64,000 nucleotides of DNA. It comes from UBA5239 sp040391785 (lineage in GTDB: Bacteria; Verrucomicrobiota; Lentisphaeria; Victivallales; Victivallaceae). Shown here piece by piece: positions 9,325 through 16,720 of this stretch; position 1 is the first letter of the stretch, and every line of letters begins with the position of its first letter. The stretch is taken from assembly GCA_040391785.1 (NCBI GenBank), contig JBEBXH010000005.1, positions 62,001 to 126,000 on the forward strand, in the 5' to 3' direction. The translations under genes were made by a program, and so were the position numbers. The notes beneath the pieces were generated by a model, which searched no databases, was not told where the DNA came from, and saw only the letters and a list, made by a program, of their open reading frames with translations.

Positions 9325-9902
9325 GAAACCGGGTTTTGCTTTCTGTTCCACGATTGTTTGTCATCTCTTACGGTTATATGGGTGTGCCATTCATAACAGC
9401 AGGGGTAATCGCGGCATCTGGCTTCGACGGTTTCGGCGATTTTCCGGCAGGATTCTTTGGTGGAGAGAATCTCCAGAATCAGCCGGTCATGGAAAAATAT
9501 ATGGTTGCCGCCCTGCGATTCCCAGATCTTCAAGCTGCCCGTGATCCTGCGCTCGGAATTCACCAGATGATAATCATCCTCGTCGGTGAACCCGGGCAGC
9601 TCGCAGGGCATGATGCCGCTTTCCCGGAAATTGTCCTGGACAATGATAAACAATCCGGCCGCCATGATTGCTTCCTGAATCAGTCCCGCCAGCCGTTTGT
9701 TGCAATAAAACGCACCCGGCAATTCCGGATAATACTGGTTCAGCGCAAACACCGTCCGCCAGGAGAATTCGCTTGCCGGTTCGGTTTTGGCCGCCCGCGA
9801 AAAGAAGTTGCGGATACTGAATCCGGCGCCGTCCGGACTTGCCGGCCCGGTATGAATATTGATATGGTCGCTTTTCAGGCTTCCGGTCGTTAATATGGTC
9901 AT
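9321..9902 (-). CDS. Hypothetical soluble protein
   Basis: A 193-residue protein with no signal peptide or membrane span. The ATG at 9902 has AAGGAG five nt upstream; a GTG two codons earlier would overlap that Shine-Dalgarno and is rejected. Composition is mixed alpha/beta with several cysteines near the C-terminus (EARCRDYPCCYEW). No family was recognised. It is translationally coupled (ATGA) to the small membrane protein downstream, so the two may form a functional pair. Confidence 0.65.
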   Translation of the reverse strand: MTILTTGSLKSDHINIHTGPASPDGAGFSIRNFFSRAAKTEPASEFSWRTVFALNQYYPELPGAFYCNKRLAGLIQEAIMAAGLFIIVQDNFRESGIMPCELPGFTDEDDYHLVNSERRITGSLKIWESQGGNHIFFHDRLILEILSTKESCRKIAETVEARCRDYPCCYEWHTHITVRDDKQSWNRKQNPVS

Positions 9903-10092
9903 TCTCACTCCTTATGTTTCTTTCATATCAACAAATTAGACGCTGGCTCTGCCCGGTAACTTAGCCGGATTCGACAAAAATTTTAAAGATTTTTTTCCGC
10001 TGCAATAATCTATTTTTGTGAAATTCTGATGGAACTTTTTTTAGCGCCCGGAGGTCTTATTTATCATAAATATATAATGGAGAGTTGTATTG

Positions 10093-11157
10093 ATGATGAA
10101 AGGTTTATTTTTGGCTTTGGCAGTGACGATGCTGCCGCTTGGAGCGATGGCCCAGTCCGCGGCGCGCGCCATGCAGGATGAGTTTGCCGCGGTGGCGGAG
10201 AAAAGCACTCCGGCCGTGGTCGTGGTGCGTACCGGACGCCACGTGACCCGGCGTGTCCGCACCGGCAATGCTTACGAAGATTTGTACAATTATTATTACG
10301 GACGCGGCGAAGTGCGCCGTCAACTGGTGCCGACCGGGCAGGGCTCCGGCTTTTTCATCAATGAAAACGGCTATATCCTGACCAATTTCCATATCGTCAA
10401 AGATCAGGAATATTTTCAGGTGACGCTGCACGACGGGCGCGAATTCGACGCCGTGCTGGCCGGCGAGGACCCGCTCTCCGACCTGGCGGTACTGAAAATC
10501 GACGCCAAGGAGAAATTTCCGTTCCTGACCTTTGCCGATTCGGACAAAGTCAAGCCCGGTTATTGGGCGATCGCCATCGGGGCGCCGTTCAGCCTCTCCT
10601 ATACGGTGACAGTGGGCGTGGTCAGCCACAACCGGCGTACCGTGGGGATGAATCCGCATGAGAATTTTATCCAGAGCGACGCCTCGATCAACCCCGGAAA
10701 CAGCGGCGGCCCGCTGCTCGATATCGACGGCAAGGTGATCGGGGTCAACGACTTTATCCTGACTCCACAGGGCGGCAACATCGGCCTGAGCTTCGCCATC
10801 GCGGGCAACCTGGCCAAGCGCATCGGCGAGGACCTGATCAACTATGGCAAGGTCGAGCGCTCCTGGATTGGCGTGGGCATGGCTGAACTCTCCGCGACCG
10901 CCAAAAAAGAGTTCAATTTGCCTTATGGCGTGGTGATTAATCAGCTTTACCGCAATTCACCGGCGCAGCGCGACGGCCTGAAAACCGGCGACATCATCCT
11001 TGAAATCGACGGTCTGAAAGCCGATCAGCTGAACCAGGTGCGCCTTCAGATCCTGTCGCACCGTCCCGGCGAAAAAATCAAGTTCCTGATCAAACGCGAC
11101 AACAAAGAACAGGAAATAACCGTCACCGCCGGCACCATGCCCTCGCAAGCCGGCTGA
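10093..11157 (+). CDS. HtrA/DegP-like S1C serine protease with one PDZ domain
   Basis: A secreted trypsin-like protease of about 354 residues. A signal peptide (MMKGLFLALAVTMLPLGAMAQ) opens the protein. The catalytic triad is visible: His in NFHIV (~100), Asp in LSDLAVLKI (~130) and Ser in NPGNSGGPLL (~204). One PDZ domain follows (~residues 257-345), with the carboxylate-binding loop PYGVVI. Proteins of this architecture degrade or chaperone misfolded envelope proteins. The ATG at 10093 is preceded by GGAGAG at 8 nt spacing; an in-frame TTG one codon earlier is less likely. It has only one PDZ domain, closer to DegS/HtrA2 than to DegP with two. A G/C-rich hairpin 170 nt downstream may end its transcript. 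Confidence 0.92.
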   Translation: MMKGLFLALAVTMLPLGAMAQSAARAMQDEFAAVAEKSTPAVVVVRTGRHVTRRVRTGNAYEDLYNYYYGRGEVRRQLVPTGQGSGFFINENGYILTNFHIVKDQEYFQVTLHDGREFDAVLAGEDPLSDLAVLKIDAKEKFPFLTFADSDKVKPGYWAIAIGAPFSLSYTVTVGVVSHNRRTVGMNPHENFIQSDASINPGNSGGPLLDIDGKVIGVNDFILTPQGGNIGLSFAIAGNLAKRIGEDLINYGKVERSWIGVGMAELSATAKKEFNLPYGVVINQLYRNSPAQRDGLKTGDIILEIDGLKADQLNQVRLQILSHRPGEKIKFLIKRDNKEQEITVTAGTMPSQAG

Positions 11158-11165
11158 TGCCGGTC

Positions 11166-11235
11166 GGAATTGGTCGGCACTGCGTGCCTGAATTGACCGG
11201 AGCCTCTGGCTCCTGAATTGGAGAATTGGAGAATG
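11166..11235 (+). repeat. Double-hairpin intergenic repeat, copy 1
   Basis: The order is AATTGG, hairpin 1 (GGCAC-TGC-GTGCC, 11176-11188), TGAATTG, hairpin 2 (GGAGCC-TCT-GGCTCC, 11199-11213), then TGAATTGGAGAATTGGAGAA. The same layout occurs at 52667-52740 with different but still complementary stem bases. The rest of the 11158-11460 gap holds reiterated TTCGTAATT/TTCTCAATT heptad-like sequence (11268-11302) and the terminator below. Confidence 0.75.
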
Positions 11236-11324
11236 AAAAATCGAAAAAATCAAAGAACAGGAGTTGCTTAATTCGTAATTCTCAATTCGTAATTCGTAAT
11301 TGAATCAGACCCATCCCCCCTCCG

Positions 11325-11370
11325 CCCCCGGCGGCCGTCCCCCCTTGCGGCCCCGGGGGTCTTTTCTTTT
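11325..11370 (+). terminator. Probable terminator between the protease gene and rhaA
   Basis: Arms CCCCCGG-c-GGCCG (11325-11337) and CGGCC-CCGGGGG (11348-11359) form a 12-bp stem with a single bulged C, followed by TCTTTTCTTTT. It lies about 170 nt after the HtrA-like stop codon and 90 nt before rhaA, so it could isolate the two genes. Confidence 0.6.
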
Positions 11371-11460
11371 GCCGATTTTGTCCAGTTTTTTGCCTGTTTT
11401 GTCAAGGTTTTTTGTCTTGATCCGGGGTATAGTAATAGGTAACACAGGAGAACTGTACAT

Positions 11461-12711
11461 ATGAAAAAGATCGAAAAACTTTATCAGTTGGCTAAGGAAC
11501 GTTATCAGGAAATGGGCGTCGATGCGGATGCCGCAATGGAAAAACTGGCGCAGACCCCGATCTCGTTGCACTGCTGGCAGGGCGACGACGTGGGCGGCTT
11601 TGAAAACACCGATGGCGGGCTCACCGGCGGCATCCAGGTCACCGGCAATTATCCCGGCCGCGCCCGCACCCCGCAGGAACTCCGCGCCGACCTCGATTTC
11701 GTCTTTGGCCTGATCCCCGGCAAGCACCGCGTGAACCTCCACGCCATCTACGCCGAAGCCAAGGGCAAAGTCGAACGCAATGCGCTCGAGCCGAAGCATT
11801 TCCAGAACTGGATCGACTGGGCCAAGGCCAACGGTCTCGGACTGGATTTCAACCCGACTTTCTTCTCGCATCCGTTGTCCGATAACGGCACGCTGAGCAG
11901 CGCCGACGCCGCCGTCCGCAAGTACTGGATCGAGCACGGTATCGCCTGCCGCAAAATCGCCGAATCCATGGGCAAGCAACTCGGCAAAACCTGCGTCACC
12001 AACTTCTGGACCCCGGATGGCAGCAAGGACATCCCCGCCGACCGCTTTTCGCCGCGCAAGCGCCTGAAGGATTCGCTGGACCAGATCTTCGCCGAAAAAA
12101 TCAATCCGAAATACAACCTTGACGCCGTCGAATCCAAGCTGTTCGGCATCGGCGCCGAGTCCTATACCGTCGGTTCCCACGAGTTCTATATGGGTTACGC
12201 CGTGGCCAACAAAAAAGTGCTGTGCCTCGACGCCGGCCACTTCCATCCGACCGAAGTCATTTCCGACAAACTGTCGTCCGCGCTGCTGTATCTGGATGAC
12301 GTACTGCTGCACGTGAGCCGCGGCGTCCGCTGGGACAGCGACCACGTGGTGACCATGAACGACGAGCTCATTGCCATTGCCGAGGAAATCGTGCGCCACG
12401 GCTTCCAGAAGCGCGTTCATATCGGCCTGGATTATTTCGACGCCAGCATCAACCGCATTGCCGCGTGGACCATCGGCACCCGCAATATGCTGAAAGCCCT
12501 GCTGTACGCCATGCTCGAGCCGAGCAAACAGCTCAAGGACATGGAGCTGAAAGGCGACAACACCGGCCGGTTGGCGATGTTCGAAGAAATGAAGAGCATG
12601 CCGTTCGGCGCGATCTGGGATTACTACTGCGCGAAGAACAACGTCCCGGTCGGCATCGGCTGGCTGGAAGATGTCCGCAAGTACGAAAAGAAAGTACTGG
12701 CGAAGCGCTGA
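11461..12711 (+). CDS. rhaA: L-rhamnose isomerase
   Basis: A 416-residue cytoplasmic enzyme converting L-rhamnose to L-rhamnulose, the first step of rhamnose catabolism. Length matches RhaA. Family segments are clear: SLHCWQGDDVGGFE (~35-48), NYPGRARTPQELRADLD (~63-79), LDAGHFHPTEVISDK (~255-270) carrying a metal-ligand His, and RWDSDHVV (~289-296) with metal-binding aspartates. AGGAG lies upstream of the ATG. No rhaB or rhaD is adjacent, so the rest of the pathway must be elsewhere, and the gene appears monocistronic with a terminator straight after it. Its presence suits growth on rhamnose-containing plant or algal polysaccharide or on host mucin-type glycans. Confidence 0.96.
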   Translation: MKKIEKLYQLAKERYQEMGVDADAAMEKLAQTPISLHCWQGDDVGGFENTDGGLTGGIQVTGNYPGRARTPQELRADLDFVFGLIPGKHRVNLHAIYAEAKGKVERNALEPKHFQNWIDWAKANGLGLDFNPTFFSHPLSDNGTLSSADAAVRKYWIEHGIACRKIAESMGKQLGKTCVTNFWTPDGSKDIPADRFSPRKRLKDSLDQIFAEKINPKYNLDAVESKLFGIGAESYTVGSHEFYMGYAVANKKVLCLDAGHFHPTEVISDKLSSALLYLDDVLLHVSRGVRWDSDHVVTMNDELIAIAEEIVRHGFQKRVHIGLDYFDASINRIAAWTIGTRNMLKALLYAMLEPSKQLKDMELKGDNTGRLAMFEEMKSMPFGAIWDYYCAKNNVPVGIGWLEDVRKYEKKVLAKR

Positions 12712-12727
12712 TCTTGAGCCTTGTTTT

Positions 12728-12774
12728 ACGGACCTGTCGGACGAGTCGGACTTGTCGGACAGGTCCGTTTTTTA
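12728..12774 (+). terminator. Terminator of rhaA
   Basis: ACGGACCTGTC (12728-12738) pairs with GACAGGTCCGT (12758-12768); a run of T follows to 12771. The intervening bases repeat the unit TCGGAC. The stop codon of the convergent S41 peptidase gene lies inside the T-tract. Confidence 0.85.
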
Positions 12775-14568
12775 TTGCTTGGCGATCAGTTCGAGGACCT
12801 TGCGCATGAAGGGGTCTTTGGTCAAGAGCCAGTCGGTGCGGTCCTTGCCGGTGTCGGTGTTCCAGTATTCGACGAACTCCGGGCCGGTCATTTCGACCGG
12901 GACCTCAACGTTTCCATGAAAAGTGTCCGCCGCCGTCTTGCAGTCCGAGATATCGGCGTTGATCTCGACCGAGAAAATCAATCCGGAATTCGGCAGCGCC
13001 ATCTGCAGCGGGTCGATCCCTTTGCCCAAACCCACCGGGCTCGGGAAGCCTACTGAAATCATCGAATCGTTGCGGTTCGCCACGGCAAGCAGGCCACCCG
13101 CCGAGGAGTAGATATCCTCCACGATCAGATAGATCGGGCAGGTGAGTTTCAAGGAGTTCTCCGCCGGGGCGATGTTGCCCTGTCCGGTCGAAAGCAGGAA
13201 CTTGCCGTCGCCGAGATACGGCAGGTCTTCACCGACCATTTCGTCAACTTTCGAGGGGTCACTGCCGGTTGTGCCCGGGAAGATCTTTCGCATTACTTCC
13301 ACATGCCGCTTGGTGTAGGCCCGCACTTCCGGGGAGTCCAGGGCCGCCGAGGCATTTCTGTAAGTGATATTTTCCGCGGTCAGCAGTCCGAGGATTTTCA
13401 TCCAGACCAGATCGCTGCCGCCGGGGTTGAAGCGGACGTCGAGGACCACCGCGCGAATCTCTTTGTCTTTGCCGGTATCGATGATATTCTTTTCGTAGAA
13501 TGGAATATCCTGCTGGTTCATCTGGGGGATACGGATATAGAGTATTTTTTGTGCCGGAAAATAGTGTACGGCCTTCGGCATTGAAGTTGGCGAATTGGAG
13601 GGGTAAAATGCGAGGAGCGGCTTGTCGGATTTGGTATCCAGGGTCACGGTTTCGCCGGTCGGGGTTTTGAAGGTGAATTCCGTGAATTTCTGATTCAGCA
13701 CGGCATAGAAATTGTCACCGATATTGTTGAATGCTACTCCGTAGAAAATCCGGTGTTTGAAGTCGTACCGGTTGAGCTTGTCCTGAACCAGCGGCAGCAG
13801 TTCCTGCGGGGACTTGCCGTCAATGCTCATAAGCTCTGAACCATAGGGAAGCTCCTGCTTTCCATGCGTGTGCTTCACGCCGCTGTAGAATTTGCCGTCG
13901 TGGTATTTGAGGCGGAAAGGGCCGGCATCGGATAACTCAAGCATACTCAGCTGGGTCAGAGCCGATAGAGCGGTGTCGAATTCGCGTTCCGAAAGCGGAT
14001 AAAGTTCTTTGATGATCGGATTTTTGAGCATTTGACGCGGAATTGCGCTGATCCACAGGTGGTTGCCCTTGCACGCCATCAGCGCGTCGCCGATCAGTTT
14101 CGCATATTCGACCGGAGATTCTGTGCCGGTGATTTTGGCGCGGTACTCCGCCAGCTTTGCCCAAACGTCGAGGCCGAACAGCTCCTGATTGGCTTTGGCC
14201 AGCGGAAACGTGGCGCGGAGCTTGGCGACCATGAAGTCGAAGTCGTCGAGCATTTGTGTTTTGTCCAGCTGCGGCAGGTCCACGTCCGGGATCTCCTTGA
14301 TATCGCGCACTTTGCCGGATTCATCGATCGTGAGCGCCAAACGCCCGGCCCCTTTTTCGAACTGACACCGGGCGTTGAACAGTTTCAGACCTTTGCCTTC
14401 GGAAATCTCTTTGATCTCGCTGATCTTCTGATACGCCCCGAACTGTTTTTCCAGATTGGAACGGGGGGCCTTGGCGGCGGCCACGGCTTTCTCCACGGTA
14501 CTCTCGTCGGCGACAGAGGCGAAACAGATCGCCAGCAGGGTCATAGAGCATATTTTCACAAAGTGCAT
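12772..14568 (-). CDS. Secreted S41-family peptidase-like protein
   Basis: A 598-residue protein with a signal peptide (MHFVKICSMTLLAICFASVA). The C-terminal half matches the S41 (C-terminal processing protease, tail-specific protease) fold: VVLDVRFNPGG near residue 380 and the nucleophile serine in VEDIYSSAGGLLAVA near residue 488. A PDZ-like stretch (YGSELMSIDGKSPQELL) lies around 235-260. The catalytic lysine usual in CtpA is not obvious, so it may use a Tricorn/IRBP-like arrangement. The N-terminal ~190 residues are unassigned. AAGGAG and a -35/-10 pair (14589-14616) precede the start; the gene stands alone and converges with rhaA. A role in envelope protein turnover is inferred. Confidence 0.85.
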   Translation of the reverse strand: MHFVKICSMTLLAICFASVADESTVEKAVAAAKAPRSNLEKQFGAYQKISEIKEISEGKGLKLFNARCQFEKGAGRLALTIDESGKVRDIKEIPDVDLPQLDKTQMLDDFDFMVAKLRATFPLAKANQELFGLDVWAKLAEYRAKITGTESPVEYAKLIGDALMACKGNHLWISAIPRQMLKNPIIKELYPLSEREFDTALSALTQLSMLELSDAGPFRLKYHDGKFYSGVKHTHGKQELPYGSELMSIDGKSPQELLPLVQDKLNRYDFKHRIFYGVAFNNIGDNFYAVLNQKFTEFTFKTPTGETVTLDTKSDKPLLAFYPSNSPTSMPKAVHYFPAQKILYIRIPQMNQQDIPFYEKNIIDTGKDKEIRAVVLDVRFNPGGSDLVWMKILGLLTAENITYRNASAALDSPEVRAYTKRHVEVMRKIFPGTTGSDPSKVDEMVGEDLPYLGDGKFLLSTGQGNIAPAENSLKLTCPIYLIVEDIYSSAGGLLAVANRNDSMISVGFPSPVGLGKGIDPLQMALPNSGLIFSVEINADISDCKTAADTFHGNVEVPVEMTGPEFVEYWNTDTGKDRTDWLLTKDPFMRKVLELIAKQ

Positions 14569-14588
14569 GATCAGTCTCCTTTTTTCAT

Positions 14589-14616
14589 ATTCTACTCATA
14601 TCGTATTATAAGTCAA
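14589..14616 (-). promoter_or_regulatory. Promoter of the S41 peptidase gene
   Basis: On the minus strand TTGACT (14611-14616), 16 nt, then TAGAAT (14589-14594), 20 nt before the ATG at 14568. An alternative -10 (TATAAT) directly follows the TTGACT and would lack a -35. Confidence 0.5.
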
Positions 14617-14815
14617 GACCCGGAACGAATATTTCCCGAAATATGTTTTCGCATGGCGATTTTCTTGTTATTTCGAAATTAATTGACTAATTTTTTTGAT
14701 TGAATATGTCATTTTTGAGCTTGATGATGAGTGACATCAGATTTTGTCCGGGTTAATTTCGTGTCATATGAAATAATTATTTTGCAAATTAATTAATTAT
14801 TTTTCAAATGGGTTA

Positions 14816-14843
14816 TTGACATTTCCGGATTTCCGGTTATAAT
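14816..14843 (+). promoter_or_regulatory. Promoter of the LacI-pseudopilin-lyase operon
   Basis: TTGACA (14816-14821) and TATAAT (14838-14843) are both consensus, with a 16-nt spacer. The region upstream (14617-14815) is very A/T-rich with AATTAATTAATT runs and holds no gene. The promoter drives the regulator at 14883 and probably the whole set to 28 kb. Confidence 0.85.
14825..14836 (+). promoter_or_regulatory. Putative operator in the promoter spacer
   Basis: CCGGA-TT-TCCGG is a perfect 5-bp inverted repeat lying exactly between the -35 and -10. Binding here would block polymerase, as expected for autorepression by the LacI-family protein encoded next. The assignment is inferred. Confidence 0.5.
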
Positions 14844-14882
14844 TTATGACAGGACCAGTAAAAAACTGGATGGACGGTGAAT

Positions 14883-15911
14883 ATGTCAATTGTGGAAATA
14901 GCACAGCAGGCGAATGTCAGCGTGAGTACGGTATCGCGGTATTTCAATAAACCGGCCACCGTATCGCCGAAAATTGCCTCGAAAATCAAAACGGTGGCCG
15001 ATAAAATCAATTATCAGCCCAAGGTGGTCCGTCCCGGGCCCAAGGTGGCCAGCCGGGTTGGAATCAGGACCGGCGCCATCGCATTTCTCTCGCTGTATGA
15101 TTTTTCCAATGAAATGCTGCGGAAGCCGGCGATGCCGATCCTGATCGGGAGCATTCAGCAGGAATTGCTGAACCGGCAGCTTTCGTTATTCTGGGGGCAG
15201 GTCGACAAAAACGGCAATCTGCCGGAATGCATTTCCTCGCGCTACTGCGACGGCGTCATTCTCTACGGCCGCTCGGAAAACCCCGAAGTGCAGAACCGCG
15301 TGAGGCGGAAACTGGCCGACATTCCGGCCGTATGGTGTTTCCGTGAGCATATGGACGATGACCACTGTTTCGATCATATTTTTTATGATAATACGACGGT
15401 GGGAGCGATTGCGGCGGATTATCTGGCGGCCAAGGGGCATAAAAATGTGGCGGTATTCAATACGACGCCGAAGCATACGGCTTATAAGGTCCGCGTGGAG
15501 AGTTTCACCGGCCGCGCCGCCGCAGTGGGCATGAAATGTAAATCGTTCGAAGTAGCCGGGAAAATGGCAACTCTTCCCATTGACGTGATCTTCCGCTCAC
15601 TGGCGGAGGAATTCGTGCGCGGGGGCAAGGGCACGAGCGGGGCGTTTTTCTGCGTGGATCAGGATATGCTCGGCATTTATGTGGAGCTGCTGACCGCGGG
15701 TTACAAGGCGAAAAATCTGGATATGATCGGCTGCAATGCGGACGAGGTCGCCCTGCAGTACATATCGCCGCGCCCGGCCACGATCGACATCAAAATCAAC
15801 CAGCTCGGCAAAATGGCCGTGGATCAGTTGCTCCGCCGCATTAACGGCGATAACTATGGCTCTACAAGTGAAATTTTTATCAAACCGGAATTAGTCAAGG
15901 GAGAACGTTAA
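14883..15911 (+). CDS. LacI-family transcriptional regulator
   Basis: About 342 residues. The N-terminal helix-turn-helix is MSIVEIAQQANVSVSTVSRYF with the hinge-region NYQPKVVRPGPK; the rest is a periplasmic-binding-protein-like ligand domain (GVILYGRS, AADYLAAKGHKNVAVF, FFCVDQDMLGIY). Proteins of this type repress or activate sugar genes and release DNA on binding a sugar or sugar phosphate. I prefer the ATG at 14883; a GTG at 14877 is also in frame and closer to GGATGG. It is the first gene of a long plus-strand operon with a consensus promoter containing a palindrome. The next gene starts one base after its stop, so its expression is tied to the pseudopilin and lyases that follow. Confidence 0.9.
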   Translation: MSIVEIAQQANVSVSTVSRYFNKPATVSPKIASKIKTVADKINYQPKVVRPGPKVASRVGIRTGAIAFLSLYDFSNEMLRKPAMPILIGSIQQELLNRQLSLFWGQVDKNGNLPECISSRYCDGVILYGRSENPEVQNRVRRKLADIPAVWCFREHMDDDHCFDHIFYDNTTVGAIAADYLAAKGHKNVAVFNTTPKHTAYKVRVESFTGRAAAVGMKCKSFEVAGKMATLPIDVIFRSLAEEFVRGGKGTSGAFFCVDQDMLGIYVELLTAGYKAKNLDMIGCNADEVALQYISPRPATIDIKINQLGKMAVDQLLRRINGDNYGSTSEIFIKPELVKGER

Positions 15912-15912
15912 A

Positions 15913-16698
15913 ATGTTGGAAAAAATCGGACAAAAGGGGAAAACATTTATGATGACGAAGAAGTATTTTACACTTATTGAGCTGCTGGTCGTGATCGCGA
16001 TTATCGCGATACTGGCCGGCATGCTGTTGCCGGCATTGAACAAAGCGCGCAAAACGGCGCAGAAGATCAATTGCACCTCCAATCTGAAGACAATCGGAAC
16101 TCTGGCCCAGCTGTACAGCTCCGATTATGATGACTACATCGTGCCCGTCCGTGCCAGGACCGACGGCAATCCCTGGAGCTCGCTGCTCCTGACCCTTTAT
16201 ATCAATAATAAAAGTGTGTGGGATACCGCCGGTGTGACAAGCGCCAAAGTGTTCCACTGCAACTCCGACCCGCGCGAAATGGCCAATACTCCGGGAATAT
16301 ATGCCCGTTCCTACTCCTACAACAGCCGGGACAACCGCAATGCGGCCGGCGGCTTCCTTTCGGACTGGGAGAGCTCCAAACTCCATATCAATAAGCTCAA
16401 TGTATGCAAAAATCCGTCGAAAACCATCATCATTACGGAGCATCCGATGCAGCCGGCGGCCAATGCATATCTCGATCAGACCTCCTGGTCCACGGTTTCC
16501 TGTCCGTCCGCCCAGCAGGAAGCGATTCCCGGCGGCTCGGGCAGCAAAACGGTTTTCAGCCCGGTGACCACCCACGACGGAGTCTGGAATTATCTCATGG
16601 TCGGCGGCAATGTGGAACTACTGCAGCCGCGCGCCACCATCGGAACCGGCACCACCGAGAATCCGAACGACATGTGGACCGTGGCGGCGAACGATTAA
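15913..16698 (+). CDS. Pseudopilin-like secreted protein (prepilin N-terminal motif)
   Basis: A 261-residue protein with a type IV pilin-like N-terminus: a short basic leader, then FTLIELLVVIAIIAILAG and LLPALNKARKTAQ. The residue before the cleavage-site Phe is Tyr (KKYFTLIELL) instead of the usual Gly; Glu at +5 is kept. The remainder resembles the large-pseudopilin C-terminal domains common in Lentisphaerota and Planctomycetes, ending in a predicted beta-rich part with a NYLMVGGNVEL strand. GGGAG precedes the ATG at 15913; a second ATG at 15949 (MMTKKYF) also has GGGG upstream and gives a more typical leader length. No secretion ATPase or platform gene is nearby. It probably forms a surface or periplasmic fibre or anchor acting with the neighbouring lyases. 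Confidence 0.85.
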   Translation: MLEKIGQKGKTFMMTKKYFTLIELLVVIAIIAILAGMLLPALNKARKTAQKINCTSNLKTIGTLAQLYSSDYDDYIVPVRARTDGNPWSSLLLTLYINNKSVWDTAGVTSAKVFHCNSDPREMANTPGIYARSYSYNSRDNRNAAGGFLSDWESSKLHINKLNVCKNPSKTIIITEHPMQPAANAYLDQTSWSTVSCPSAQQEAIPGGSGSKTVFSPVTTHDGVWNYLMVGGNVELLQPRATIGTGTTENPNDMWTVAAND

Positions 16699-16720
16699 TT
16701 TAATGCCGGGAGAATGAAAA

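Noticed and set aside
15913..16698. Type II secretion or type IV pilus operon
   Set aside because: Only a single pseudopilin occurs; no GspE/PilB ATPase, GspF platform or secretin gene is present in the window.
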